Source: Roseovarius sp. EL26 (GTDB lineage: Bacteria; Pseudomonadota; Alphaproteobacteria; Rhodobacterales; Rhodobacteraceae). From it: a stretch of 64,000 nucleotides of DNA. The DNA lies in the NCBI RefSeq assembly GCF_900327775.1, contig NZ_OUMZ01000005.1, positions 372,001 through 436,000 of the forward strand, in the 5' to 3' direction. Positions within the stretch are counted from its first letter, which is position 1; the number at the start of each line of letters is the position of its first letter. Made by a program: the position numbers and the translations under genes. The notes under the pieces are model-generated. The model was given only the letters and a program-made list of their open reading frames with translations, ran no database searches and was not told the origin of the DNA. Below, piece after piece: positions 26,502-34,798 of the stretch.

Positions 26502-27685
26502 GAAAACCGCGCTTTCCAGAGCGCGCAGCGTTTGGCGTCGCGCGCCTCGTAGGCCGTGATGGCCTGCGCAGGGGTGAGGGCGAAACTGTCTTCGCTGTCT
26601 TCGCCAAGCGCTGTCAGCAGCATCGAATACCACGCCGTCACACCGCCACGCGGCGGAGCGTCAAACACGGGAAATTCCGGATCTCCGCCCGCGTCGCTGA
26701 GCCATGAGTTGGCCAGATTGGGGTTGAGCGCCATGGAGCGCGCGAGGCTGACGGCATCGGTTTGACCGCTTTCAATTGCCTGCATGGCCTGATTGCGGGT
26801 TTCAAACCCGCCGGTGGTGGCGATGGGGATCGAGGTCAGGGTTTTGGCGTGTTCCGCGAAATTGATGAAGTATGGCCCGGTTGTGGAGACCCCATCCGAG
26901 CTGGAGGCCGCGCCGGGGAAATAGGTACCGCCGCTGATGTCGATGAGATCAATCGAGGTTTCATTGATGGCGCGGATCACTTGGAAGGCGTCCTCCTCGG
27001 TCAGCCCGCCGACAAGTTTGTCGGTGGAGTTGATCTTGATCCCGATGGGGAAGGCGGGGCCGACGGCGGTGCGGACCTCTTCGATCACCTCGTGAATGAC
27101 GCGAAAGCGGTTGGCGACTGATCCGCCGTAGGCATCGCTGCGCTTGTTGAACAGGGGGGAGAGGAACTGGCTGAAGAGAAACCCGTGGCCTGCGTGGATT
27201 TGTACGCCGGTGAAACCGGCGCTTTGGGCAATCTTGGCGGCCTTGGCATAGGCGGCGGGCAGGGCATGGATGTCATCGAGTGACATGCCTTGGCTTTGCA
27301 GTCCTTCAACATCCAAAGGCGACGGCCCCATGGGCGTGCTGATTGGCCCATGCGACAGCGCCCCGGCATGGCCAAGCTGCGGCCAGATATGCGCGCCGTT
27401 CGTAGACCCGCGTTTGGCGAGGGCTTTGAGAGCTGTCATGTCGATGTCGGGCGTCAGCACAAGGTTGCCGGGCTTTTCGGGGTAAAGCGGTGAGGTTTGC
27501 ACTTCGCCGATCAATGACAGCGCCGCGCCACCTTCGGCCCAGCGTTCATAAAGCCGGATCTGCGCCTCGGTCGGGTTGCCAGCGCCATCGCCAAGGGAAT
27601 CGGACATGGAGGATTTGATCAGGCGATTTTTGAGGATCGCGCCGCTGGGCAATTCTAAGGGGCGATTGAGGATGGAGGCGTTCAT
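26498..27685 (-). CDS. NADH:flavin oxidoreductase (old yellow enzyme family)
   Basis: 395 residues from the ATG at 27685, with AAAGGAG just upstream. FMN-binding TIM barrel: LKNRLIKSSMSDSLGDG at the start, AHIWPQLGHAG near residue 100, GFTGVQIHAGHGFLFSQFLS (about 160-180, carrying the conserved H..H pair and the family's AHGYL-like motif), RSDAYGGSVANRFR and TTGGFETRNQAMQAI with the phosphate site. Reduces activated C=C bonds of enones with NAD(P)H; substrate unknown. Controlled most likely by the ArsR protein just upstream, whose palindromic operator is repeated in front of this gene. Confidence 0.9.
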   Translation of the reverse strand: MNASILNRPLELPSGAILKNRLIKSSMSDSLGDGAGNPTEAQIRLYERWAEGGAALSLIGEVQTSPLYPEKPGNLVLTPDIDMTALKALAKRGSTNGAHIWPQLGHAGALSHGPISTPMGPSPLDVEGLQSQGMSLDDIHALPAAYAKAAKIAQSAGFTGVQIHAGHGFLFSQFLSPLFNKRSDAYGGSVANRFRVIHEVIEEVRTAVGPAFPIGIKINSTDKLVGGLTEEDAFQVIRAINETSIDLIDISGGTYFPGAASSSDGVSTTGPYFINFAEHAKTLTSIPIATTGGFETRNQAMQAIESGQTDAVSLARSMALNPNLANSWLSDAGGDPEFPVFDAPPRGGVTAWYSMLLTALGEDSEDSFALTPAQAITAYEARDAKRCALWKARFS

Positions 27686-27700
27686 TTTGTTCTCCTTTAT

Positions 27701-27722
27701 ATATTTCGATATCTCGATGTAT
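27701..27722. promoter_or_regulatory. Palindromic operator before the old yellow enzyme gene
   Basis: A dyad of the form ATA-N2-TCGA-N-AT-N-TCGA-N2-TAT lies 16 bp upstream of the old yellow enzyme start. A very similar element abuts the arsR start at 28077-28098; 18 of 22 positions agree. Two copies at two promoters of a regulator-target pair make it the probable ArsR binding site. Confidence 0.65.
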
Positions 27723-27773
27723 GGGTTTATGTTTGCGTTATGATGGCTGTTTGGGCTTTGCTGTGTTGAAGGG

Positions 27774-28076
27774 TTAGAGGAGTTCTTTTTGGACCGCGTC
27801 GAAGAAGGCTTTGATATTGTCCTCATCCCGGCGGTAGAAAGTCCATTGGCCGTGACGTTCGGCGATGACAAAGCCGGCTTGTTTCAGCAGGCCCATGTAG
27901 TTCGAGATGGTGGACTGGGACAGGTTGGCCTTTTCCTGAATATAGCCGACGCAGACACCTTCGAGCCCTTCGTGTTCCGGCAGGGCGGGCGGGAAATTCG
28001 ACCGGTCCTTGAGCCATTCCACGATCTTGCGGCGCACGGGATTGTTCAGCGCGGAGATTGATCTTTCTAAGTTCAT
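27774..28076 (-). CDS. ArsR family transcriptional regulator
   Basis: 100 residues. Winged helix-turn-helix with ISALNNPVRRKIVEWLKD at residues 7-24 and the recognition helix KANLSQSTISNYMGLLKQAG at about 49-68, then the wing VIAERHGQWTFYRRDE. No metal-binding CxC motif is seen in the usual alpha-3 place, though VCVGYI has a lone cysteine, so the signal may not be a metal. Its gene precedes the old yellow enzyme gene by 88 bp. The promoter and operator lie directly against the ATG with no Shine-Dalgarno, suggesting a leaderless mRNA and self-repression. Confidence 0.9.
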   Translation of the reverse strand: MNLERSISALNNPVRRKIVEWLKDRSNFPPALPEHEGLEGVCVGYIQEKANLSQSTISNYMGLLKQAGFVIAERHGQWTFYRRDEDNIKAFFDAVQKELL

Positions 28077-28111
28077 ATATTCAGATATCTCGATATAAGG
28101 GTTGATGTCAA
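28077..28111 (-). promoter_or_regulatory. arsR promoter with overlapping operator
   Basis: On the - strand TTGACA (28111-28106) and TATCTG (28087-28082) are separated by 18 bases; a transcript starting six bases on would begin at or next to the ATG at 28076. The palindromic element 28077-28098 covers the -10 region up to the start codon, so a bound ArsR would block its own promoter. Confidence 0.55.
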
Positions 28112-28191
28112 GCTGTCATTGAATTGTCATGGTTTTTCTTGCCTTGTCGGGTCAGCTGGGTATGCTGCACTGACAGCAAGGGAGTGCCGCA

Positions 28192-30732
28192 GTGCAGCAT
28201 TTTGACGAGCATACAACCCTGATCACCTCTGACGCGAAGATGTCGCCTGAGACCCACGGCGGGCGTGCGAAATGTCTGCAACGTCTGGTGCGGCTTGATT
28301 TGCCGGTGCCGGATGCTGTGGCGTTATCGTTTAAGGCCGTACATGGTATTGCCGCAGGTGAAATGCCGGATATGGCGCATATCCTGGCCCCCTTCGGCGA
28401 TGCACCGATCTTATGCGTGCGTCCCTCGTCGGAGGACCCCGATTGGGGCGGTCCGGGGGCTGTGCTGAACATTGGCATGAATGAAGACCGCTATCGTGAC
28501 CTGTCAGAAGAGATGGGCGAGGCGGCGGCGGCAACGCTTTATCTGCGATTTGTGCAATCTTATGCGATCAACGTGGAGCGGCTTGACCCTGATATGCTGG
28601 ATGATGTGTCCTCGGACCCGGTTGAGGGGTTGCGTGAGGCATTGAATGCCTACGAGGAAGAGGCCGAAGAGCCGTTCCCGCAGGATCCTGCCGTGCAATT
28701 GAAGGCGGTGTTGCGCTCTATGGCGCGGGCTTGGGAGGGCACGACAGCGCGGTTGTTGCGGCAGGCCAAAGGTGCGCCAGCGGATGCAGGTTTGGGGCTT
28801 GTGGTGCAGGACATGATTTTTGGTCTGGGGCGTGGCGAATGCGGATCCGGCGTGATGCAGCTGGTCAACAGCGATACTGGTGTGGCCAAGATCACCGGGC
28901 GTTATCTGAGCCAAAGCCAGGGGCGCGATGCGCTGAGCCCGGGGGCAAAGTCTCTGTTTCTGGAGCGTGATGAGCGTGGGCCATCATTGGAAGAACTGGC
29001 GCCCGAGGCGTTTGCAGACCTCAAGGCGCATACGGCATTGATGCGGCACAGATTGCGCGAAGAAATGCAGGCTGAGTTCACCATTGAAAACGGTCAGGTC
29101 TACTTGTTGGACGGCGTGCGCGTTGCACGTACCGCGCGGGCTGCCGTGGCGATTGCCGTGGCATTGGCCGAAGACGGAATCATCCCACGCGAAGAGGCGT
29201 TGATGCGGGTTGAGCCGCGCGCCTTGAATGAATTGTTGCACCGGCAGGTGGATCCAGAAGCGCCGCGCGATATACTGGCGCGCGGCATTGCGGCCAGCCC
29301 GGGGGCGGCCAGTGGTAAGATCGTCTTTACCGCTAATGAGGCACAAGCTGCTGAGTCTCGTGGTGAGCCCAGCATTCTGGTGCGACGCGAAACCAGCCCC
29401 GAAGATATTCGCGGCATGCATGCTGCAGCAGCCATCTTGACCGAACGTGGTGGGATGACCAGCCACGCGGCGGTGATTGGGCGTGGCATTGGCCTGCCTT
29501 GTGTGGTGGGGGCGTCTGAGATCCGGTTTCAGACAAATAAGCGACAGCTGACTTTCCCGGATGGCACCGTCCTTAAGAGCGGTGATGTAATCACCGTTGA
29601 TGGCACCAATGGCGAGGTCTCAGCAGGGACCGCGCTCATGTTGGAAACCGCGCGGGATGAGGCCCTGATCACTTTGATGGCCTGGGCCGATGAGGTGCGC
29701 GATATTGATGTGCGTGCCAATGCAGATACGCCTGCAGATGCCAAGGTGGCGCGTGGATTCAAGGCGCAGGGCATTGGCCTGTGTCGGACAGAACACATGT
29801 TTTTCGAACCCGAGCGCCTGACCGCGATGCGCGAGATGATCTTTGCTGATTCGAGTGAGGACCGCGCGGCAGCACTTGAAGTGATTTTGCCAATGCAGCG
29901 AGCTGATTTTGCAGATCTGTTCCGAATCATGCAAGGTCAGCCGGTTTGTATCCGGCTGTTTGACCCGCCATTACACGAGTTTCTGCCCACAGATCGGGCG
30001 GGGCATCGAGCGCTGGCCGAGGCACTGGATTTGCCACTATCGGATGTGACCCGTCGGGTCGAGGCCTTGGGTGAGTACAACCCGATGCTGGGCATGCGTG
30101 GCGTGCGGTTGGGCGTGACGGTGCCCGAGATCTACGAGATGCAGGCGCGCGCTATCTTTGAAGCGACAGTCGAGGCCAGCAAAGATGGTGCGGCAGTGGT
30201 GCCTGAGATTATGATCCCGCTTGTTTCAGCCCGTCGCGAGGTGGAATTGGTGCGGGCACGTGTCGAAGCGATTGCCGCCGCTGTGCGCAGTGAAACCGGC
30301 GAAGATTTCACCTATCGTCTGGGCGTGATGGTGGAAACGCCGCGCGCAGCACTGCGGGCGGATGATATCGCCTCTCAGGTATCATTCCTGAGTTTTGGGA
30401 CCAATGACCTGACGCAGATGACTTACGGCTTGTCGCGCGATGATGCCGGGCGGTTCATGTCAGATTATGTACGTCAGGGCGTTTACCCCGAGGATCCGTT
30501 TCACCTGCTGGATACCGAAGGTGTTGGTGAGTTGCTGCGGATCGGGGCAGAACGGGGACGGAAGGTAAAGCCAGAAGTTACGTTGTCGATTTGCGGCGAA
30601 CACGGCGGCAATCCCGAATCGATAGCCTTTTGTCGGGAAGTGGGATTTGACTACGTTTCCTGCTCGCCTTTCCGGGTTCCGGTGGCGCGACTCGCTGCCG
30701 CACAGCTGGCGATCAAAGATAAGATCGGTTAG
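28192..30732 (+). CDS. Pyruvate phosphate dikinase-like protein with diverged ATP-grasp half
   Basis: 846 residues from a GTG at 28192 (AAGGGAG eight bases upstream). The phosphohistidine domain is intact (LTERGGMTSHAAVIGRGIGL, about residues 420-440), as is the C-terminal PEP-binding barrel: GIGLCRTEHMFF, CIRLFDPPLHEFLP, NPMLGMRGVRLGVT, FGTNDLTQMTYGLSRDDAG and the catalytic cysteine in SICGEHGGNPES. The N-terminal nucleotide half is weaker: the PPDK segment with LQTRNGKRT reads LLDGVRVART and the SGTGVxFTRNP-like stretch reads SGVMQLVNSDTG. True PPDK interconverts ATP, Pi and pyruvate with AMP, PPi and PEP; whether this protein still uses ATP is open. Divergent from arsR. Confidence 0.8.
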   Translation: MQHFDEHTTLITSDAKMSPETHGGRAKCLQRLVRLDLPVPDAVALSFKAVHGIAAGEMPDMAHILAPFGDAPILCVRPSSEDPDWGGPGAVLNIGMNEDRYRDLSEEMGEAAAATLYLRFVQSYAINVERLDPDMLDDVSSDPVEGLREALNAYEEEAEEPFPQDPAVQLKAVLRSMARAWEGTTARLLRQAKGAPADAGLGLVVQDMIFGLGRGECGSGVMQLVNSDTGVAKITGRYLSQSQGRDALSPGAKSLFLERDERGPSLEELAPEAFADLKAHTALMRHRLREEMQAEFTIENGQVYLLDGVRVARTARAAVAIAVALAEDGIIPREEALMRVEPRALNELLHRQVDPEAPRDILARGIAASPGAASGKIVFTANEAQAAESRGEPSILVRRETSPEDIRGMHAAAAILTERGGMTSHAAVIGRGIGLPCVVGASEIRFQTNKRQLTFPDGTVLKSGDVITVDGTNGEVSAGTALMLETARDEALITLMAWADEVRDIDVRANADTPADAKVARGFKAQGIGLCRTEHMFFEPERLTAMREMIFADSSEDRAAALEVILPMQRADFADLFRIMQGQPVCIRLFDPPLHEFLPTDRAGHRALAEALDLPLSDVTRRVEALGEYNPMLGMRGVRLGVTVPEIYEMQARAIFEATVEASKDGAAVVPEIMIPLVSARREVELVRARVEAIAAAVRSETGEDFTYRLGVMVETPRAALRADDIASQVSFLSFGTNDLTQMTYGLSRDDAGRFMSDYVRQGVYPEDPFHLLDTEGVGELLRIGAERGRKVKPEVTLSICGEHGGNPESIAFCREVGFDYVSCSPFRVPVARLAAAQLAIKDKIG

Positions 30733-30896
30733 GGAATCGCTCAATTATCGAAAGATACGGCAAAATTAAGGCTTATTCTGGGTTTATTGTTTCGCAACGG
30801 TAAACACTGAAGTCGAAAGACTCGACTCAAGCCCTTTCAATGATTATTTGGCCCGGATGTTTGCGGCGAAAGCCGTCTGGGATTGGGAATAGGATC

Positions 30897-31520
30897 ATGC
30901 TTCGCTTTGGCGCAGTACTTGTCTTTTTATTGTCTGGTGCGGCTCATGCCGAAACCAGAGAAGGTCGTCCATACGATAACGCACGCAGTGTCATGCGCTC
31001 AGCTTTGGGGCAAGGGTGGGTCGATAATGTCCCCGCGCCCAAGGCGTCACCTGCGAACGTTGACGTGGAATACACCCGCAAATGGCTGGCTTCGCAACCG
31101 TCAGTCGACGGTGATGCCGAATGGGCTTGCCTGTCAGAGGCGCTATACTTTGAGGCGCGTGGTGAAAGTGCCAAAGGTCAGTTTGCCGTGGCCGAGGTGA
31201 TTTTGAACCGGGTTGACAGCGCAAACTATCCAGACACGGTTTGTGGCGTGATCAATCAGGGCACCGGCAAGAAATACCAATGCCAGTTCACATATACCTG
31301 CGATGGCCACAAGGAAGTGATCCACGAGCCAAAGGCCTATACGCAAGTTGGCAAAGTGGCGGCATTGATGTTGGGTGGCTCAGAGCGTGTGTTGACCGAA
31401 GGGGCGACGCATTACCACACCAAGGCGGTCAACCCGCGTTGGGCGCGTACCTTCCCGCGTACAGCAACAATTGGAGTGCATCATTTTTATCGTCAGCCAA
31501 CCCGGCTTTCGAAGAACTGA
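30897..31520 (+). CDS. SleB/CwlJ-type cell wall hydrolase, exported
   Basis: 207 residues from the ATG at 30897, which begins a signal peptide (MLRFGAVLVFLLSGAAHA). The SleB domain (about residues 85-195) has LSEALYFEARGESAKGQFAV with the presumed catalytic glutamate, AEVILNRVDSANYPDTVCGV, CQFTYTCDG and ATHYHTKAVNPRWA. Family members cleave peptidoglycan; in Gram-negatives they act on periplasmic or septal wall. Followed by rpmG on the same strand, about 130 bp on. Confidence 0.9.
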   Translation: MLRFGAVLVFLLSGAAHAETREGRPYDNARSVMRSALGQGWVDNVPAPKASPANVDVEYTRKWLASQPSVDGDAEWACLSEALYFEARGESAKGQFAVAEVILNRVDSANYPDTVCGVINQGTGKKYQCQFTYTCDGHKEVIHEPKAYTQVGKVAALMLGGSERVLTEGATHYHTKAVNPRWARTFPRTATIGVHHFYRQPTRLSKN

Positions 31521-31648
31521 AACGAAACAAAAGGTCGCGAAAGTGCAGGATTTGCATAATCGCGGTTGACTCGAGCGTTGCTAAGAGTAAAAGGCAGCTT
31601 CAGAGAATTACACAGGTGGATCGACCACCTGCTGCAGGAGAATGAAAA

Positions 31649-31816
31649 ATGGCTAAGCCGACGACAATCAAGATCCGTCTGAATTCGACCGCAGGCACGG
31701 GCCATTTCTATGTCACCAAGAAAAATGCTCGTACCATGACCGAAAAGATGGTTGTTCGTAAATACGACCCGGTTGTGCGCAAGCACGTCGAATACAAAGA
31801 AGGCAAGATCAAGTAA
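31649..31816 (+). CDS. rpmG: 50S ribosomal protein L33
   Basis: 55 residues: [20 protein letters not shown] and [20 protein letters not shown] give a clear L33. AGGAG lies eight bases before the ATG. It lacks the CxxC zinc pairs of the zinc-binding L33 type, so it is the zinc-independent form. A strong terminator follows at 31844, making it the end of its unit. Confidence 0.96.
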   Translation: MAKPTTIKIRLNSTAGTGHFYVTKKNARTMTEKMVVRKYDPVVRKHVEYKEGKIK

Positions 31817-31843
31817 GATCTTTCCGATCTGGATTTTCAAAAG

Positions 31844-31868
31844 GCCGCTCCGATTGGGGCGGCTTTTT
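31844..31868 (+). terminator. Rho-independent terminator of rpmG
   Basis: GCCGCTCC (31844-31851) pairs with GGGGCGGC (31856-31863, one G-T pair) around a GATT loop, followed by TTTTT. Confidence 0.88.
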
Positions 31869-31983
31869 ATTTTGGTGTTTTCGGTTTACGTGTCGTAGCA
31901 CCGCTTCCGATGACCGGAATGAGCCCTTTCTGCCTGTATTCCGCTGTAACTAATCAAATGCTGAATATTCACAAGAAGGCGAG

Positions 31984-32433
31984 TTATGGATCAGGAAAAT
32001 GGAACCGTCGGAAGATGATTCGCATGAGCCAGACCGGTCCCACAAAGATCAGGTTCGGATTTTGGAAAACCGAAGGAACGCGACCTTCAATCTTGTGCCC
32101 AAATAGTAGTGCAAACCAGCATGCAACAAACAGCGGCACCGCCCATTTCCAAGCCTGAATACCGAGAGTATTGTCAATGAAACTTATTAATAGCACGAAC
32201 ACGGCCACAACTGGCAAAAAAGCCAAGGCAATCCGTATAGATAGCCAGCCATAATAAATTAGCATTATCGCAAGAAATGGCCATAGCAGTGAGCCAATTG
32301 GTAATCGTAGTGATCCCGCCAATGCCATCAACGCAAATATGGCCAACGGCTCTGCTACCCAATGCACCGCGAGATTGAAAGGATGCTTGTGACTCAGTTC
32401 GTATTCATCCAGCAATGGACCAAGTTTATTCAT
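31984..32433 (-). CDS. DUF962 / Mpo1-like membrane protein
   Basis: 149 residues from the ATG at 32433. Starts with LGPLLDEYELSHKHPFNLAVH and has three to four hydrophobic segments, then FGHKIEGRVPSVFQNPN near residue 110, the conserved H..E..P pattern of the family. Yeast Mpo1 is an iron-dependent dioxygenase that shortens 2-hydroxy fatty acids; bacterial members are uncharacterised, but the histidines of that family are kept (HKH, H in NLAVH, FGH). The gene stands alone and is somewhat AT-richer than its neighbours. Confidence 0.78.
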   Translation of the reverse strand: MNKLGPLLDEYELSHKHPFNLAVHWVAEPLAIFALMALAGSLRLPIGSLLWPFLAIMLIYYGWLSIRIALAFLPVVAVFVLLISFIDNTLGIQAWKWAVPLFVACWFALLFGHKIEGRVPSVFQNPNLIFVGPVWLMRIIFRRFHFPDP

Positions 32434-32639
32434 TGGATAACACTCGAGCTCCATGGAATTGAACGCAAGGCCTAAGCAATTGCGTTCTAGATGTGTGTTT
32501 GCCCCGATTGTTGCATTGCGGCGAAAGGCAACAAAGTCCGCAGAGTGGACCTTAAGGCCAAGCATGCCTGAGGTCGACAAAGGGTAGGCCTGCGTTTCGT
32601 TTGGCGCGGGGTTGTGCCCTAAGCTGCGTATAGAATGAA

Positions 32640-32671
32640 AAAGCCCGCCAGAGATACTCTTGGCGGGCTTT
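32640..32671 (-). terminator. Rho-independent terminator of the BI-1 gene
   Basis: An 11-bp perfect stem, AAAGCCCGCCA with TGGCGGGCTTT, around a 10-base loop. On the - strand it ends in TTTTT and lies 24 bp past the stop of the BI-1 family gene. It could also act on the + strand, but with a shorter T run. Confidence 0.88.
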
Positions 32672-32695
32672 GGAATTTGGAGAGCGTGTCGCGAT

Positions 32696-33472
32696 TTATT
32701 CGCGGTTGCCGAACAGTTGCAGTAGGAACATGAACATGTTGATGAAGTCGAGATACAGGCTCAACGCGCCCATGATCGCGGCTTTGCCCAGCCATTCCTG
32801 ATCGCCCGAATGGGCCATTTGCAGGTAAGTTGTCTTAATCTTTTGCGTGTCATAGGCGGTGAGGCCGGCAAAGATCAGGACACCGAGTACTGATATTGCG
32901 AATGTCAGCGCAGATGAGGCAATGAAGATATTGACGATGGAGGCAACGATCAGTCCGATAACACCCATGATCAGGAATGTACCAAAACCGCTCAGGTCTT
33001 TCTTAGTCGCGTAGCCATAGAGAGACAGGCCTGCAAAGGCGATCGAGGTGATCAGGAAAACCTGAACGATGGATTCGCCAGTGAAGACCAGAAAGATCGA
33101 GCTGATCGACAGGCCCATTACGGCTGCAAATACATAGAACACCAGCTGCGCTGTGGCGGCTGACATGCGGTTAATGCCTGCGCTGAAGCCAAATACAAAG
33201 ATCAGCGGCGCAAACATGACCAGCCATTTAAGGGGTGACATGTACAGAGCTGAACCCAAAGAAGTTAGGTACTTGGTCGCGCTGATTTGCGCGACAGCAG
33301 CTGATGGATCCGTTGTGACCGCAAGACCTGAAATGGCCCATGCCGCAAGGAACGTGATCAGCATGCCTACGGACATTGTGCCGTAGACCTTGTTCATATG
33401 GGCGCGCAGCCCCTCATCAATCTGGGCGGTACGCGCGCCGGCCGTCGTCCGGATTGTGTCGAATTGAGCCAT
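32696..33472 (-). CDS. Bax inhibitor-1 / YccA family membrane protein
   Basis: 258 residues with seven hydrophobic segments. After a soluble N-terminal 30 residues (AQIDEGLRAHMNKVYGTMSV) the layout follows BI-1: MLITFLAAWAISGLAV as TM1, and GLTAYDTQKIKTTYLQMAHS near residue 210, with the conserved aspartate of the C-terminal pore region, then ALSLYLDFINMFMFLLQLFG. Family members form pH- or calcium-sensitive leak channels; in bacteria (YccA) one member modulates the FtsH protease. Single gene with its own terminator. Confidence 0.92.
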   Translation of the reverse strand: MAQFDTIRTTAGARTAQIDEGLRAHMNKVYGTMSVGMLITFLAAWAISGLAVTTDPSAAVAQISATKYLTSLGSALYMSPLKWLVMFAPLIFVFGFSAGINRMSAATAQLVFYVFAAVMGLSISSIFLVFTGESIVQVFLITSIAFAGLSLYGYATKKDLSGFGTFLIMGVIGLIVASIVNIFIASSALTFAISVLGVLIFAGLTAYDTQKIKTTYLQMAHSGDQEWLGKAAIMGALSLYLDFINMFMFLLQLFGNRE

Positions 33473-33587
33473 TAAAGCCTCCGATAAGTTAACTGGCGAA
33501 GCCCACGAGAGGGGCTTTGCCTACAATATCGGGTAGTCTGCGCTGTTTTTCAAGGCGTTCCCTGCACCAGATGGCGCAAAAGACTGT

Positions 33588-33797
33588 TTATGCTTTCCAG
33601 TGCGAGGGTACATCCCATGGTGCGCGGTTGGCCTCGGTCAGTGCGTCATGCCGTGACAGGCCTATGTCCCGCAGGCTGGCATCGTCCAGTTTCCGCAAGT
33701 TGCGGCGCTGACGATAGAGGGACATCAGCGCCTTGAAGCCGTGTGGATGAGACGGGATGGAGCAGGTTGTTGTGCGTGTTCTTGACAGAAGTTCCAT
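33588..33797 (-). CDS. DUF1127 (YjiS-like) small protein
   Basis: 69 residues with GGGAAG upstream of the ATG at 33797. The C-terminal half is the DUF1127 motif: LRKLDDASLRDIGLSRHDA, with the usual arginine-rich start (YRQRRN). In alphaproteobacteria short DUF1127 proteins have been tied to RNA turnover and phosphate or carbon metabolism (general knowledge); the exact role here is unknown. Divergent from a LysR gene 125 bp away, which is a frequent partner and may regulate it. Confidence 0.85.
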   Translation of the reverse strand: MELLSRTRTTTCSIPSHPHGFKALMSLYRQRRNLRKLDDASLRDIGLSRHDALTEANRAPWDVPSHWKA

Positions 33798-33922
33798 TTA
33801 TCTTCCCTTTCTCTACTGTGATGGTTTGGTGTGAAACCATCTTTAATGTTGATATATATGGAGGATCGGGATACATTTTGAAAATGAATGTTTGTTGTAT
33901 TTATCATCAAGGAGATTGATGA

Positions 33923-34798
33923 ATGAGAAATCTAGACATGACAACGCTCCGCTCATTTCTGACCGTTGCGGATCACGGTGGGGTCACCCGAGCGGCCACT
34001 GTATTGAACCTGACGCAGTCTGCAGTGTCGATGCAGCTGAAGCGATTAGAGGAGCTTCTGGATGTGGCGTTGCTTGACCGTAGCAACCGTACAATTGCAT
34101 TGACCGCGGCCGGTGAGCAGTTGTTGGGGTACGCGCGTAAAATCATCCAGCTCAATGATGAGCTGGTCGGGCGCCTGACCGATGATCAGTATGAAGGTGA
34201 GCTGACGTTGGGGGTGCCGCATGACATTGTCTATCCGATGATCCCGCGGGTGTTGAAAATGTTCAACAGCGTTTTCCCAAGGGTAAAAGTGATTTTGCGC
34301 TCTTCAAGCACGATCAAACTACATGAGGGGCTGACAAAGGGCGAGGTTGACCTGATCCTGACCACGGAGGAGACCCCGCGCCAGGGCGGCGAGACACTGG
34401 CCGAAATCCCGCTGCGCTGGGCGGGAGCTGTTGATGGCCAGATCTGGAAGCAACGGCCTTTACGTGTGGCGTTTTGCAGTGTCTGCATTTTTCGTCCCAT
34501 CGCCCTACGAAAGTTGAATGAGGCGGGAATTGAGTGGGAGCTGGCGTTGGAGGCGGATGAAGACAGGTCAGTTGAGGCGCTAATTAGTGCCGATTTGGCG
34601 GTAGGAGCACTACTGGAAAGCAGTATACCCCCGCATCAGATGGCGATCTCACATGGGGGTGCCTTGCCGGATCTTGGGATCCAACAAGTGAATATGTATC
34701 ATGGCGCAAGTCGTGATCTTGCGCAGGAGCAGTTGGCGGATATGTTGCGGCAGGCCTATCGGGGTGGTGCCGCCCCAACGCTGGTCAGGGCAGGGTGA
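33923..34798 (+). CDS. LysR family transcriptional regulator
   Basis: 291 residues, AAGGAG about eight bases before the ATG. Winged helix N-terminus: LRSFLTVADHGGVTRAATVL, then NLTQSAVSMQLKRLEELLDV, a canonical LysR recognition helix. Effector domain follows (LTLGVPHDIVYPMIPRVL, a typical start of it). Divergent to a DUF1127 gene; the 3' end overlaps the 3' end of the quinone oxidoreductase gene by 14 bp. Confidence 0.92.
   Translation: MRNLDMTTLRSFLTVADHGGVTRAATVLNLTQSAVSMQLKRLEELLDVALLDRSNRTIALTAAGEQLLGYARKIIQLNDELVGRLTDDQYEGELTLGVPHDIVYPMIPRVLKMFNSVFPRVKVILRSSSTIKLHEGLTKGEVDLILTTEETPRQGGETLAEIPLRWAGAVDGQIWKQRPLRVAFCSVCIFRPIALRKLNEAGIEWELALEADEDRSVEALISADLAVGALLESSIPPHQMAISHGGALPDLGIQQVNMYHGASRDLAQEQLADMLRQAYRGGAAPTLVRAG

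Noticed and set aside
25803..26633. A 276-codon frame on the - strand inside glyS
   Set aside because: Antisense to a strongly conserved gene, with composition and repeats that mirror glyS codons; no motif of its own.
30800..30835. AGTCGA-AAGAC-TCGACT hairpin after the PPDK-like gene as a terminator
   Set aside because: Short stem of 6 bp without a following T run; probably chance or a minor structure.
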